From contig CP018227.1 in assembly GCA_016865035.1 (NCBI GenBank), positions 528,001-592,000 of the forward strand: a stretch of DNA of 64,000 nucleotides, written 5' to 3'. This DNA is from Kordiimonadales bacterium IMCC3096. Its GTDB lineage: Bacteria; Pseudomonadota; Alphaproteobacteria; Minwuiales; Minwuiaceae. The notes beneath the pieces were generated by a model. The model saw nothing but the letters and a program-made list of their open reading frames with translations, did not search any database and was not told the DNA's origin. Positions 12,162-21,516 of the stretch are shown here, piece after piece. The translations under genes were made by a program, and so were the position numbers. Positions within the stretch are counted from its first letter, which is position 1; each line of letters opens with the position of its first letter.

Positions 12162-12716
12162 TCAGCGCATGATGGTGCCGGTACGGCGGATCTTCTTCTG
12201 CAACTGCAGAATGCCGTACACCAGCGCCTCCGCCGTCGGCGGGCAGCCGGGCACATAGATATCGACCGGAACGATCCGGTCACAGCCCCGCACGACCGAG
12301 TAGGAGTAATGGTAGTAGCCGCCGCCGTTGGCGCACGACCCCATGGAGATGACGTAACGCGGCTCCGACATCTGGTCGTAGACCTTGCGCAGCGCCGGGG
12401 CCATCTTGTTGGTCAGCGTACCGGCGACGATCATCACGTCCGACTGACGCGGGCTGGCGCGCGGCACGACACCGAAGCGGTCCAGGTCATAGCGCGGCAT
12501 GTAGGCGTGGATCATCTCCACGGCGCAGCAGGCCAGACCGAACGTCATCGGCCAGAGCGACCCTGTCCGCGCCCAGTTCACCAGCTTGTCGACATTGCTG
12601 ATGATGTAACCCTTTTCCGACAGTTCCTCCCCCACGTCGCGGTAGAAGGCATCCTGATCGCCCGACGCGGCCTTGGCCGCCAGCGCGGTGACAGGAAGGT
12701 TCTCGTTCACTCCCAT
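12162..12716 (-). CDS. nuoB: NADH-quinone oxidoreductase subunit B, N2 cluster
   Basis: Carries the terminal [4Fe-4S] cluster N2, which reduces quinone. All four ligands are present: adjacent Cys63 and Cys64 (LACCAVEM), Cys128 ([15 protein letters not shown]) and Cys158 ([11 protein letters not shown]). The start is set at 12716 ([15 protein letters not shown]), which gives 184 residues. It overlaps the end of nuoA by 10 bp; the frame upstream of this point is the shadow of nuoA. Confidence 0.96.
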   Translation of the reverse strand: MGVNENLPVTALAAKAASGDQDAFYRDVGEELSEKGYIISNVDKLVNWARTGSLWPMTFGLACCAVEMIHAYMPRYDLDRFGVVPRASPRQSDVMIVAGTLTNKMAPALRKVYDQMSEPRYVISMGSCANGGGYYHYSYSVVRGCDRIVPVDIYVPGCPPTAEALVYGILQLQKKIRRTGTIMR

Positions 12717-13099
12717 TCCAGCGCTCCCTTCTTCCACTCGTAGACAAAACCGATGGTGAGGATGCCGAGGAAGATCATCATCGACCAGAACCCGAAGGTA
12801 CCGATTTCGGCCAGCGATACCGCCCACGGGAACAGGAAGGCGACCTCCAGATCGAAGATGATGAACAGGATGGCCACCAGATAGAAGCGCACGTCGAACT
12901 GCGTCCGGGAATCCCCGAACGGCTCGAAGCCGCATTCGTATGGCGAAAGCTTCTCGCTGTCCGGCTTCTGGCGGGCAGCAATGAAGGACGCGATCACGAT
13001 CACACTGGCGAGCCCGATGGCCACGCCCAGAAAGATCAGGATCGGCAGATATTCACTCAACAGCGTATCGACACCTGTCACCGGTCTCGGCTCCCTCAT
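12707..13099 (-). CDS. nuoA: NADH-quinone oxidoreductase subunit A
   Basis: Three-helix membrane subunit, first gene of the operon. Visible are the first helix ([19 protein letters not shown]), the conserved cysteine loop [22 protein letters not shown] and the acidic helix 2 ([14 protein letters not shown]). With the ATG at 13099 the product is 130 residues. A GTG at 13081 (reading [11 protein letters not shown]) has a better-spaced GAGGGAG ribosome site and would give 124 residues, so the start is uncertain. Confidence 0.94.
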   Translation of the reverse strand: MREPRPVTGVDTLLSEYLPILIFLGVAIGLASVIVIASFIAARQKPDSEKLSPYECGFEPFGDSRTQFDVRFYLVAILFIIFDLEVAFLFPWAVSLAEIGTFGFWSMMIFLGILTIGFVYEWKKGALEWE

Positions 13100-13122
13100 T
13101 TCCCCGACAATGAAGACGGGGG

Positions 13123-13128
13123 AGTATA
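13123..13128 (-). promoter_or_regulatory. Candidate -10 hexamer for the nuo operon
   Basis: On the minus strand the hexamer TATACT lies 24 bp before the nuoA ATG, in a region with few other TA-rich hexamers. No good -35 box lies 17 bp upstream (TTTCGC is the sequence there), and a TTGACG further up is too far away at 24 bp. The call is based on position and the -10 match alone. Confidence 0.35.
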
Positions 13129-13246
13129 GGCACCGTTTGGACCGGGCGAAAGCGTCAATCCGGCGCAGTTTGCTGCGGAGATCGATTATATTTCAAGGAG
13201 TTCCCCGAACGCAGGCACAGTGGTGGCGTTTTTGGCAGGGAGAAAG

Positions 13247-13323
13247 TGGCGGGAGTGACGGGACTCGAACCCGCGGCCTCTGGCGTGACAGGCCAGCGCT
13301 CTAACCAACTGAGCTACACCCCC
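13247..13323 (-). tRNA. tRNA-Asp (anticodon GTC)
   Basis: Cloverleaf read on the minus strand: acceptor GGGGGTG pairs with CACTCCC, the D arm begins TAGCTCAGTTGGTTAGAGC, the anticodon stem is CTGGC/GCCAG with loop CTGTCAC (anticodon GTC), and the T arm is GCGGG-TTCGAGT-CCCGT. The discriminator is G, as expected for tRNA-Asp, and CCA is encoded. It lies about 150 bp upstream of nuoA on the same strand. Confidence 0.97.
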
Positions 13324-13452
13324 GCAACGAAGTGCGAGCGGGGGGATACGCCCGCCACGCATCCCTGTCAAGCACCGCGAGCGTGAAACTTGTTGCACGG
13401 GCGCAATGAATTTCCGTCAATGCCGCTGCATCCGGCGCAGGGGAGACACTTC

Positions 13453-14160
13453 ATGACATTTCAGCCTCCCCTCATCCGGGGCACGCTTCTGCGCCGCTAC
13501 AAGCGCTTTCTGGCCGACGTGCGGCTGGAGGACGGCAGGGAGATCACGGCGCACTGTCCGAATCCCGGCTCCATGCTCAGCCTGATCGACGGCGCGCCCC
13601 AGGCGGTCTGGCTGACCCCGCACGATGATCCGAAACGAAAGCTGCAATGGACCCTGGAACTGCTGCAGGTGGATGCGGCGCTTGTCTGCGTCAACACTAT
13701 GCGGCCCAACCTGCTGGCCCGGCAGGCCATCGAGACCGGCCTGCAGCCGTCGCTCGACGGCTACGAAACCATCCGCCGGGAAGTGAAGTACGGGGAGAAG
13801 TCGCGGATCGATCTGCTGTTGCAGTCACAGGGACGCCCCGACTGCTACGTGGAGGTGAAGGGCGTGACCATGTCGCGCCTGCCCGGTGTGCTGGAATTTC
13901 CGGATTCGGTCACCAGTCGCGGGGCAAAGCATCTGGATGAGCTGGCAAGCATGGTCCGACAGGGCCATCGAGCGGTCATGTTCTATCTCGCCATGCGCGA
14001 TGACGGAAATTCGTTCCGCCTGGCGGAGGATATCGACCCTGCCTATGCGGAAGCCTTTCGCCGCGCCCGTGAGGCGGGTGTCGAGGCGGTTGCCCAAGCT
14101 TGCGTGATTTCCCCGGAAGCCATATATCCCAAGGCTGTCCTGCCCGTAGATATCGATTGA
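13453..14160 (+). CDS. sfsA: Sugar fermentation stimulation protein homolog
   Basis: SfsA family (235 residues), a DNA-binding or nuclease-like protein of unclear cellular role. Characteristic segments are LIRGTLLRRYKRFLADV near the N-terminus, AHCPNPGSMLSLI, YGEKSRIDLLLQ, CYVEVKGVTM and FPDSVTSRGAKHLDEL. The ATG at 13453 (MTFQPPLIRG) is preferred over an in-frame ATG 21 codons earlier because it follows a GGGGAGA ribosome site by about 8 bp and matches family N-termini. It precedes map with 38 bp between. Confidence 0.93.
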   Translation: MTFQPPLIRGTLLRRYKRFLADVRLEDGREITAHCPNPGSMLSLIDGAPQAVWLTPHDDPKRKLQWTLELLQVDAALVCVNTMRPNLLARQAIETGLQPSLDGYETIRREVKYGEKSRIDLLLQSQGRPDCYVEVKGVTMSRLPGVLEFPDSVTSRGAKHLDELASMVRQGHRAVMFYLAMRDDGNSFRLAEDIDPAYAEAFRRAREAGVEAVAQACVISPEAIYPKAVLPVDID

Positions 14161-14198
14161 GAGAGCCACGCTCCCGCGCCCAGAGGAGGCCGCAGCCC

Positions 14199-15017
14199 AT
14201 GGATTATGTCGCAGCCGAGAAGGCGCCGAGCCAGAATACCGGACAGATCAAGCTGCACGGACCGGAAGCGTTCGAGGGCATGCGCAAGGCAGGCCGGCTG
14301 GCCGCCGAGACGCTGGACCTGATCGCACCCCACGTGAAGCCCGGCGTGACGACCGGGGAACTGGACCGCATCTGCCACGAATACATCACCGACAATGGCG
14401 CGATCCCCGCGCCGCTGAATTACCGCGGCTTTCCGAAGTCGATCTGCACCTCCATCAACCACGTTGTCTGTCACGGCATTCCGGGGGACCGGGTGCTGAA
14501 GGATGGCGATATCGTCAATATCGATGTCACGGTCATCGTCGATGGCTGGCACGGCGATACCAGTCGCATGTTCTATTCCGGCAAGGTCAAGCTGAAGGCC
14601 AAGCGTCTGGTCGACATTACCTACGAATCGATGATGCGCGGCATCCGCATGGTGAAACCGGGGGCCTGCGTCGGCGACATCGGCGCCGCCATCCAGGAAT
14701 ATGCGGAGAGCGAGCGCTGCGCCGTGGTGCGTGATTTCTGCGGCCACGGTCTGGGGCAGGTGTTCCATGATGCCCCGAACATCCTGCACTATGGCGATTA
14801 CGGCTCCGGTCAGGAATTGCGCCCGGGCATGTTCTTCACCATCGAGCCCATGATCAATCTGGGTGACTGGCGGGTGAAGATCCTGGAGGACGGCTGGACC
14901 GCCGTGACCCGCGACCGTTCCCTGTCGGCACAGTTCGAGCATTCCATCGGCGTGACGGAAACCGGCGTCGAGATCTTCACGGAATCGCCGAAGGGCATGC
15001 ACAAGCCCCCGTATTGA
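14199..15017 (+). CDS. map: Type I methionine aminopeptidase
   Basis: Removes the initiator methionine from nascent proteins and is essential in most bacteria. The pita-bread fold motifs are visible: [11 protein letters not shown], the metal-binding [19 protein letters not shown], the [11 protein letters not shown] histidine segment and [11 protein letters not shown]. The product is 272 residues. The start at 14199 ([13 protein letters not shown]) follows a clear AGAGGAGG ribosome site about 10 bp upstream; the upstream frame belongs to the end of sfsA. Confidence 0.96.
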   Translation: MDYVAAEKAPSQNTGQIKLHGPEAFEGMRKAGRLAAETLDLIAPHVKPGVTTGELDRICHEYITDNGAIPAPLNYRGFPKSICTSINHVVCHGIPGDRVLKDGDIVNIDVTVIVDGWHGDTSRMFYSGKVKLKAKRLVDITYESMMRGIRMVKPGACVGDIGAAIQEYAESERCAVVRDFCGHGLGQVFHDAPNILHYGDYGSGQELRPGMFFTIEPMINLGDWRVKILEDGWTAVTRDRSLSAQFEHSIGVTETGVEIFTESPKGMHKPPY

Positions 15018-15031
15018 GGGGGTGCCGCGCC

Positions 15032-15757
15032 GTGTCCGAATCCAGCGATGACGGGAAAGCGAAGCGCCCCGCGGCAGATGCGAAACCGCACTACCACGGC
15101 CATCGCGCCCGCCTGCGCCAGCGGCTGACCAAGACCGGCGGCGAGAACCTGGAAGACTACGAACTGCTGGAGATGATTCTCTGGGCCGGCAATCCGCGCG
15201 GCGACACGAAGCCCCTGGCCAAGGCCCTGCTGGCGGCATTCGGCGACTTCGCCCATGTCATCAGCGCCGCCCCGGAGCGGCTGCTGGAGATCAAGGGGCT
15301 GGGCGAGACCGGTGTCGCAGCGTTGAAGTCCGTCGAGGCCGCAGCCATCCGCCTGACCCGCACGAAGGCGATGAGCAGCGCCACGGTGCTGTCGTCATGG
15401 GACACGCTGGTCGACTATTGCAAGGCCGACATGGCCTACCGCAAGACGGAGCAGTTCCGGGTGCTGTTTCTCGACCGCAAGAACAAGCTGATCGCCGACG
15501 AACTGCAGCAGAAGGGCACGGTGGACCATACCCCGGTCTATCCGCGCGAAGTGGTGAAGCGGGCGCTGCAACTGGAAGCGTCCGCCCTGATCATGGTGCA
15601 CAATCACCCCTCCGGCGACCCGATGCCGTCACACGCGGATATCGAGATGACGAAACTGGTACGCGATGCGGCCAAGGCCGTCGGCGTGACGCTGCATGAC
15701 CACCTGGTGATCGGCAAGGGTCAGGAAATCAGCTTCCGCTCAGCCGGGCTGCTGTAA
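15032..15757 (+). CDS. radC: RadC family protein (JAB/MPN domain)
   Basis: RadC-like protein (UPF0758), 241 residues with the GTG start chosen here. An N-terminal helix-hairpin-helix-like region ([17 protein letters not shown]) is followed by the JAB metalloprotease-type domain with the [18 protein letters not shown] zinc motif near the C-terminus. The biochemical role is unsettled; the family was historically linked to DNA repair. The GTG at 15032 lies about 10 bp after GAGGGGG. A TTG at 15014 overlapping the map stop is possible but less likely. Confidence 0.9.
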   Translation: MSESSDDGKAKRPAADAKPHYHGHRARLRQRLTKTGGENLEDYELLEMILWAGNPRGDTKPLAKALLAAFGDFAHVISAAPERLLEIKGLGETGVAALKSVEAAAIRLTRTKAMSSATVLSSWDTLVDYCKADMAYRKTEQFRVLFLDRKNKLIADELQQKGTVDHTPVYPREVVKRALQLEASALIMVHNHPSGDPMPSHADIEMTKLVRDAAKAVGVTLHDHLVIGKGQEISFRSAGLL

Positions 15758-15811
15758 CGGCAACAGCCCGGCCGATCACTTCACACAACGGAACCGGGTC
15801 GCAGGCCGACC

Positions 15812-17617
15812 TCAGGCGACCAGCGCATCGTCGGGAATGGCATAGAGGGCGGCCGAGCCCTGACGTGCTGCCAGCCCGAGCGATCCGGCCTGCGGCATCA
15901 GCTGGGTGGCAAAGAAGTGCGCTGTCCCGACCTTGGCATTGAGGAAAGGCGTGTCCCCCTCCCCCGCCGCCACCTGGCGCGCCGCCGCGATGGCTGCACG
16001 GGCAAGCAGGTCACCACCGGCAAGCAGGCCCATCAGGCGCAGGAAAGGTGCGGCACCGGCTGCGGCATCATTGGCCGCACTGCCCATGCGCTCCACCAGC
16101 CACGTGGCGGATTCCTCCGCTGCGGACCGTGCGGCCTCCAGCGGCTCCGCGATCGCCTGCACCCGTTCGTCGTCGCTCTTGCCGCAGGCGGCGATGGTCT
16201 CACTCACCTCCGCCAGCAGGTCCTTGATCGGTTCCCCGCCATTCAGGGTCAGCTTGCGCATCACCAGGTCCATGGCCTGAATGCCGTTCGTGCCCTCGTA
16301 GATCGGCAGGATGCGGCTGTCGCGATAATGCTGCCCGGCGCCGGTTTCCTCCACGAAGCCCATGCCACCATGGATCTGGACGCCAACGGAGGACATCTCG
16401 ACCCCGATGTCGGTACCGAAGCCCTTGGAGATCGGCGTCAGCAGTTCCGCCATACCGCCACGGCGGCGGGCCGTGTCCGCGTCCGGATGACGGCGGCCAT
16501 AGTCCAGGCAGGCGGCGTTGTAGAGGCAGATGGCGCGCGATGCTTCCGTATAGGCCTTCATGGTCATCAGCATCCGCCGCACGTCGGCATGGTCGATGAT
16601 GCTGCCGGAGCCACCGGCCGCCGCATCGGGGATGGCCTTGCCCTGTACCCGGTCACGGGCGAAGGCGACAGCGCGCTGGTAGGCACGGTCCGCCACGGCA
16701 ACACCCTGGGTGCCGACGGACAGGCGCGCATTGTTCATCATCGTGAACATCGACCGCATGCCCTTCATTTCCTCGCCCAGCATCCAGCCGACACAATTGT
16801 CATTGTCACCATAGGACATGACGCAGGTGGGGCTGCCGTGGATGCCGATCTTTTCCTCGATGGAGGCGCAGCGCAGGTCGTTGCGCTCCCCCAGGCTGCC
16901 ATCGTCATTGACCAGGAACTTCGGCACCACGAACAGGCTGATGCCACGCGTGCCCGCAGGCGCGTCCGGTGTCCGGGCCAGCACCAGATGGATGATGTTG
17001 TCGGCCATGTCGTGCTCACCGAAGGTGATGAAGATCTTCTGGCCCTTGATCAGCCAGGTGCCGTCGCCGCGCGGCTCGGCCTTGGTGCGCAGGGCACCGA
17101 CATCCGATCCCGCCTGCGGTTCGGTCAGGTTCATGGTCGCTGTCCATTCGCCGGAGATCATGCGGTCGAGATACTTGTCCTTCAGCTCTTCCGAGCCGTG
17201 TGCCTCCAGCGCGTCGATGGCGCCCTGGGTCAGCAGCGGACAGAGGGAGAAGGCCAGATTGGCTGCGTTCCACATCTCCGTCAGGGCGATGGTCACCGCC
17301 CAGGGCAGGCCGCCGCCGCCACGCTCCATATCGAACGGCACACCGTTCCAGCCGCCCTCGCAGAACTGGCGATAGGCATCGGCAAATCCCTCCGGCGTGC
17401 GCACAACCCCGTTCTCGTACTGCGCGCCCTGCTGGTCACCGGTCCAGTTCAGCGGCCCCAGCACGCCATTGGCCAGCTTCGCCGCTTCTTCCAGAATCTG
17501 GTCCACCAGATCGGGCTCGGCATGCTCGTAGCCGGGCAGTCTGGCGATATCCTCCAGATCCAGCACGTGATTGAGGACAAAGCGCATGTCGCGCACAGGG
17601 GCGGCGTAATCGGACAT
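15812..17617 (-). CDS. Acyl-CoA dehydrogenase, 600-residue (DmdC-like) type
   Basis: FAD-dependent acyl-CoA dehydrogenase of 601 residues, longer than the usual 380. This matches the class that includes phenylacyl-CoA and 3-methylmercaptopropionyl-CoA (DmdC) dehydrogenases with an added C-terminal domain. Visible are the flavin/substrate region MNLTEPQAGSDVGALRT, the IKGQKIFIT strand, and IYEGTNGIQAMDLVMRKL near the catalytic end. The start at 17617 (MSDYAAPVRDM) has a GGGAG site upstream; the frame continues further 5' without homology. The exact substrate cannot be read from sequence. Confidence 0.9.
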   Translation of the reverse strand: MSDYAAPVRDMRFVLNHVLDLEDIARLPGYEHAEPDLVDQILEEAAKLANGVLGPLNWTGDQQGAQYENGVVRTPEGFADAYRQFCEGGWNGVPFDMERGGGGLPWAVTIALTEMWNAANLAFSLCPLLTQGAIDALEAHGSEELKDKYLDRMISGEWTATMNLTEPQAGSDVGALRTKAEPRGDGTWLIKGQKIFITFGEHDMADNIIHLVLARTPDAPAGTRGISLFVVPKFLVNDDGSLGERNDLRCASIEEKIGIHGSPTCVMSYGDNDNCVGWMLGEEMKGMRSMFTMMNNARLSVGTQGVAVADRAYQRAVAFARDRVQGKAIPDAAAGGSGSIIDHADVRRMLMTMKAYTEASRAICLYNAACLDYGRRHPDADTARRRGGMAELLTPISKGFGTDIGVEMSSVGVQIHGGMGFVEETGAGQHYRDSRILPIYEGTNGIQAMDLVMRKLTLNGGEPIKDLLAEVSETIAACGKSDDERVQAIAEPLEAARSAAEESATWLVERMGSAANDAAAGAAPFLRLMGLLAGGDLLARAAIAAARQVAAGEGDTPFLNAKVGTAHFFATQLMPQAGSLGLAARQGSAALYAIPDDALVA

Positions 17618-17777
17618 GGGGTCGACTCCCTTGTGGTATCCGTTCGGGATATCTCTTGTTTCGCATCTCTTGTGGCGGAGTGTACGGGGAATGCCGACAC
17701 CCCGGCAATTGCCGTAGCACTTGACCTGTAAGCCGCCCGCGTTCAAGGGAAGCCGACTGCGACAAAGGTAAGCATCC

Positions 17778-18737
17778 ATGCCCGACGGACACCCGGACCA
17801 GCCCGTGATCGACGCGGCGGAGATCACCCGCGCGGCGGCGCTGCTGCGCGCCGGTCGTCTGGTGGCCTTCCCGACGGAGACGGTCTATGGCCTGGGTGCG
17901 GACGCCACCAACGGCACCGCGGTCGCGGGGATCTTCGCCGCCAAGAACCGCCCCAGCTTCAACCCGCTGATCGCCCATGTGCCGGACCTGGCCGCGGCGC
18001 GGGAACTGGTGGTCTTCGACGATCTCGCGGAACGGCTGGCGACGCGCTTCTGGCCCGGCGCGCTGACCCTGGTCCTGCCCCGACGCGACAGGTGCCCGGT
18101 GGCGGAGATCTGCTCCGCCGGACTGGACACGCTGGCCGTGCGGGTGCCTGCGGGCGAGATCGCGCAGGCGCTGCTGCGGGCGGTCGGGCGCCCCGTCGCC
18201 GCGCCCTCCGCCAACCCTTCGGGCCGCCTCAGCCCCACCACCGCCGCGCATGTCATCAGCGGCCTCGGCGACCGGGTGGCCATGGTGCTGGACGGCGGCC
18301 CCTGCCCGGTCGGGGTGGAGTCCACCGTGGTTGGCGTCTTCGAGGGGCAGGCCGTGCTGCTGCGTCCCGGTGGGCTGGCGGTGGAGGAGATCGAGGCCAT
18401 CGTCGGCCCCCTCAGCCGCCCCTCCGGTGCCCCGGACGCGCCGGCAAGTCCCGGCATGCTGGCCAGCCACTACGCACCGCAAAGTGCACTGCGCCTCAAC
18501 GCAATGACGGCGGAGCCTGGTGAAACGCTTCTGGGTTTCGGCCCCGATGCCCCGCCAGGTCCGAATCTCAGCCGCACAGGCGACCTGGCGGAGGCGGCGG
18601 CGAACCTGTTTCAGGTGCTGCACAGCATCGACAGGGGCGAAACAGGGCGGATCGCCGTGATGCCGATCCCGAACCATGGACTCGGACTGGCCATCAACGA
18701 CCGGCTCACTCGGGCGGCGGCGCCGAGAGACGGCTGA
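17778..18737 (+). CDS. L-threonylcarbamoyladenylate synthase (Sua5 type)
   Basis: Makes threonylcarbamoyl-AMP from threonine, bicarbonate and ATP, for the t6A37 modification of ANN-decoding tRNAs. An N-terminal YrdC domain is clear: LVAFPTETVYGLGADA, KNRPSFNPLIAHV, FWPGALTLVL and APSANPSGRLSPTTA. The C-terminal extension, beginning near SPGMLASHYAP, makes this the long Sua5 form (319 residues) rather than short TsaC. The last 32 bp overlap the convergent MFS gene. Confidence 0.93.
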   Translation: MPDGHPDQPVIDAAEITRAAALLRAGRLVAFPTETVYGLGADATNGTAVAGIFAAKNRPSFNPLIAHVPDLAAARELVVFDDLAERLATRFWPGALTLVLPRRDRCPVAEICSAGLDTLAVRVPAGEIAQALLRAVGRPVAAPSANPSGRLSPTTAAHVISGLGDRVAMVLDGGPCPVGVESTVVGVFEGQAVLLRPGGLAVEEIEAIVGPLSRPSGAPDAPASPGMLASHYAPQSALRLNAMTAEPGETLLGFGPDAPPGPNLSRTGDLAEAAANLFQVLHSIDRGETGRIAVMPIPNHGLGLAINDRLTRAAAPRDG

Positions 18738-19926
18738 TCACGAAGATCGCGACGATCAGTATCCCCGACTGGGTCCAGAGCGCCGGTCCATAGGATCCGG
18801 CGGCATCGCGGATCACACCGCTCATCCCCGGCCCCATTGCCTGGAACAGGTAGAGAAACAGCGCCAGCAGCCCGTAGGTCTTGCCATAGCCGGCGGCCCC
18901 GAACCAGCGTCGCGCCAGCAGCGGCGGCAGGATGACCAGGCAGCCGACAACGAAACCCGACAGCGCACAGGCACCATAGAGCGCGAGGCCGGGCGGTGCC
19001 TCCGCGATCGCCACCAGCCCCAGCGCCTGGACGCCATAGGACACACCGGCGATCCAGCGCAGGTCGAAACGCGCCGCGAAGAACCCCAGGCCGAAACGCC
19101 CGATGATCCCCGCTGCCGCCGTGACCGCCACCGCGTCCGCCGCCGCTGTCCGGGTCAGACGCTCCTCCAGCACCGGGATCTGGTGCGACAGGAACCCCAC
19201 CTGCGCGGCGAGGCTGAGGCCGGTGGCCAGCACGATGACCCAGAATGCGGGAATGCGTGCCGTCGTGCCGAGGTGACGCAGCGCAGGCGTGGCGCTTGCC
19301 GCGGTCTCTGCCGCGCCCGGGGGCCGGGCGATGACCAGCGCCGCCACGGGCAGGGTGACGATGATGATGGAGAGCCCCGCCGCCGTGGCGGCGAAGGTGA
19401 AACCTTCCGCCACGGCGATCCGGGTCACGACCGGCACCATCACCATGGCCCCGACGCTCGCTCCGGTCAGGGCAAAGCTCATGGCCATGCCGAGGTTGCG
19501 GTCGAACCACGGCCCCAGCGTGGCGCTGATCCCCACTGCGCCCACCGCCGGATAGCCCAGCGCCATGACCACGAAGGCCGCATAGATGTGCCAGAGTTCG
19601 CTCGCCTGCCCCAGCAGCAGCACACTGATGCCCACCAGCGTCCCCCCGGCGGCCATCACCGCGCGCGGACCAAAGCGGTCGATCATGCCACCGGTGATCA
19701 CCGTCATCGGAATGCCCACCACCCAGAACAGGGTCACCGCGCCGGAGACCGCGCTGGTGGACCAGCCATGCAGCCGCGTCAGCGAGGAGATGTAGAAGCC
19801 GTGACCGTAGAAGACCGTGCCCCAGGCAAAGATCGCGATCAGGAAACACCCTGCGGTGACCGCCCAGCCCCGGTGAAACCGGGGGGCGTGGACGCGCTCG
19901 GGCAAGGGTTCGGCGACAGGCTCCAT
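18706..19926 (-). CDS. Major facilitator superfamily transporter
   Basis: Twelve-helix MFS permease (406 residues). It resembles the monocarboxylate / oxalate-formate antiporter branch: HRGWAVTAGCFLIAIFAWGTVF in helix 1, the loop GGMIDRFGPRAVM between helices 2 and 3, and a matching FGLGFFAARFDLRW loop in the second half. The substrate is unknown. It converges on and overlaps the threonylcarbamoyladenylate synthase gene by 32 bp. Confidence 0.85.
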   Translation of the reverse strand: MEPVAEPLPERVHAPRFHRGWAVTAGCFLIAIFAWGTVFYGHGFYISSLTRLHGWSTSAVSGAVTLFWVVGIPMTVITGGMIDRFGPRAVMAAGGTLVGISVLLLGQASELWHIYAAFVVMALGYPAVGAVGISATLGPWFDRNLGMAMSFALTGASVGAMVMVPVVTRIAVAEGFTFAATAAGLSIIIVTLPVAALVIARPPGAAETAASATPALRHLGTTARIPAFWVIVLATGLSLAAQVGFLSHQIPVLEERLTRTAAADAVAVTAAAGIIGRFGLGFFAARFDLRWIAGVSYGVQALGLVAIAEAPPGLALYGACALSGFVVGCLVILPPLLARRWFGAAGYGKTYGLLALFLYLFQAMGPGMSGVIRDAAGSYGPALWTQSGILIVAIFVISRLSAPPPE

Positions 19927-20032
19927 CCGCGCAACCTATCCCGCCCGCCGCGCCCCTGTCTCCCGGACATTCGGCATGCCGGGTATTTCGGGAAGTGCAC
20001 GGTCTCCAAAGCCCGCGCGGCACTCCTGGGTA

Positions 20033-20128
20033 CCCGGGTCAAGCCCGGGCAAGGCGTCTGTTGGGTGTTGGCGGTGAGTTCCACTGATCCGCCTTCCTGC
20101 CACGCCGCTCGCGGACTTGATCCGCGAG
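20033..20128. repeat. REP-like pair of palindromic units
   Basis: Two GC-rich palindromes lie in the 236-bp gap between the MFS and CFA-synthase genes: CCCGGG-TCAAG-CCCGGG at 20033-20049, and CTCGCGGA-CTTGA-TCCGCGAG at 20108-20128. Their loops, TCAAG and CTTGA, are reverse complements, so the two units are arranged head to head as in REP/BIME-like elements. Similar palindromes around TCAAG are familiar from alphaproteobacterial intergenic regions. I see no gene in this gap. Confidence 0.55.
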
Positions 20129-20162
20129 CCCCATCGCCCACGCCTGCGCGGCACAGCCGGAA

Positions 20163-21461
20163 TCAGGCGCGTTTCAGGTGGAACAGGGCGACGTTGATCA
20201 GGCCGTCGCGGAAGCCTTCGGCACAGAACAGCAGGTAGAAGCGCCACATGCGGCGGAAGCGCTCGTCGAAGCCGTCGAGGCGGCCGATCTCCGGCCAGGC
20301 GCGTTCGAATGACTGCTGCCAGATGCGCAGCGTGCGCTCGTAGCTGCGGCCGAAGAACTGTTCTCCGGCCAGTTCCAGTCCCGCATCCTGGGCAGCACTG
20401 CGGAAGGCGGAGGGCGACGGCAGCATGCCGCCGGGAAAGATGTAGCGCTGGATGAAGTCCGCGCGCTTGCGGTAGGCGGGAAAGGCGTCGTCGTCGATGG
20501 TGATGACCTGGATCACCGCTTCCCCGCCCGGCCGCAGACGGTCATGCACGGTGCGGAAATAGGCAGGCCAGTTCTCCTCCCCCACCGCCTCGAACATCTC
20601 GATGGAGACGATGCGGTCATAAGTACCGGAGGTGTCGCGGTAGTCGGTCAGGCTGAAGCGGGCGCTGTCCGCCAGCCCTTCCGCCGCGATGCGGTCACGG
20701 GCATGGCGAAGCTGCTCGGTCGACAGGGTGATGCCGGTGACATCCGCCCCGCGCTCACGCGCCGCGACCTCCGCCAGGCCGCCCCAGCCGCAGCCGATCT
20801 CCAGCACCCGGTCACCTGTGCCGACATTGGCCATGTCGAGAATCGTGCGGTATTTCCGCGCCTGCGCCTCGGCGAGGCTCGTTTCATCGTCATCCGCCGT
20901 GAACAGGGCTGACGAATAGGTCATGCTCTCGTCCAGCCAGGGCGCATAGAAGGCGTTTCCGAGATCGTAGTGGTAGGCGATGTTGCGGCGGCTGCCCCTG
21001 CGGGAGTTGGCGTGGCGGCGATGGAACAGCAGGTCCAGCCAGCGCCGGGTGGCCAGTCCCTGCGACTGGCGCACAAGCGCCTGGCGGTTCATCTGCACGA
21101 CCTGGAGAAAGGCCGCGAGATCAGGCGTCGACCAGTCGCCATCCAGATAGGCCTCGGCAAAGCCAAGCTCTCCGCCGGTGACCAGCCTGCGCAGGGCGCG
21201 CCAGCGATGCAGCACGACCTCCGCCGCCGGTTCCGCGTCCGATGCGCGCCGCCCCGCCGTGAGCGTGCGGCCATCAGGCCGGTGAAAGATGATCTGGCCG
21301 GTGCCGATGCATCCGGCAACGCGGTGCAGCACGCGCGACCAGAGCAGGGCGCCCCCCCGCCGGTGCAGCCAGCCACTCCGGCGTCGGGCGCCGATTTCCT
21401 CCAGCATCGCTTCAACCGTGTCCTGGCGCTTGCGATCCCCAACGGTGTCGATCGTGCTCAT
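20163..21461 (-). CDS. Cyclopropane-fatty-acid synthase family methyltransferase
   Basis: SAM-dependent methyltransferase of the CFA synthase family (432 residues), acting on unsaturated acyl chains of membrane phospholipids. Seen are the N-terminal lipid-binding domain, RNIAYHYDLGNAFYAPWLDESMTYSS, the SAM motif VLEIGCGWGGLAEVAA, and QRYIFPGGMLPS. The ATG at 21461 (MSTIDTVGD) is preferred, since GGGAG lies 5 bp upstream; a GTG two codons earlier is possible. It is the third gene of the operon divergent from rpoE-chrR. It could be a true CFA synthase or the UfaM-type methylase of furan-fatty-acid synthesis. Confidence 0.88.
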   Translation of the reverse strand: MSTIDTVGDRKRQDTVEAMLEEIGARRRSGWLHRRGGALLWSRVLHRVAGCIGTGQIIFHRPDGRTLTAGRRASDAEPAAEVVLHRWRALRRLVTGGELGFAEAYLDGDWSTPDLAAFLQVVQMNRQALVRQSQGLATRRWLDLLFHRRHANSRRGSRRNIAYHYDLGNAFYAPWLDESMTYSSALFTADDDETSLAEAQARKYRTILDMANVGTGDRVLEIGCGWGGLAEVAARERGADVTGITLSTEQLRHARDRIAAEGLADSARFSLTDYRDTSGTYDRIVSIEMFEAVGEENWPAYFRTVHDRLRPGGEAVIQVITIDDDAFPAYRKRADFIQRYIFPGGMLPSPSAFRSAAQDAGLELAGEQFFGRSYERTLRIWQQSFERAWPEIGRLDGFDERFRRMWRFYLLFCAEGFRDGLINVALFHLKRA

Positions 21462-21516
21462 GGGCACTCCCTGAACGTCATGCTGTCCGGTCGATGTCCT
21501 GATGTCTCGTCACGTC

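Noticed and set aside
13123-13165. TTGACG as the -35 of the nuo promoter
   Set aside because: The spacing to TATACT is 24 bp, too long for a sigma-70 promoter.
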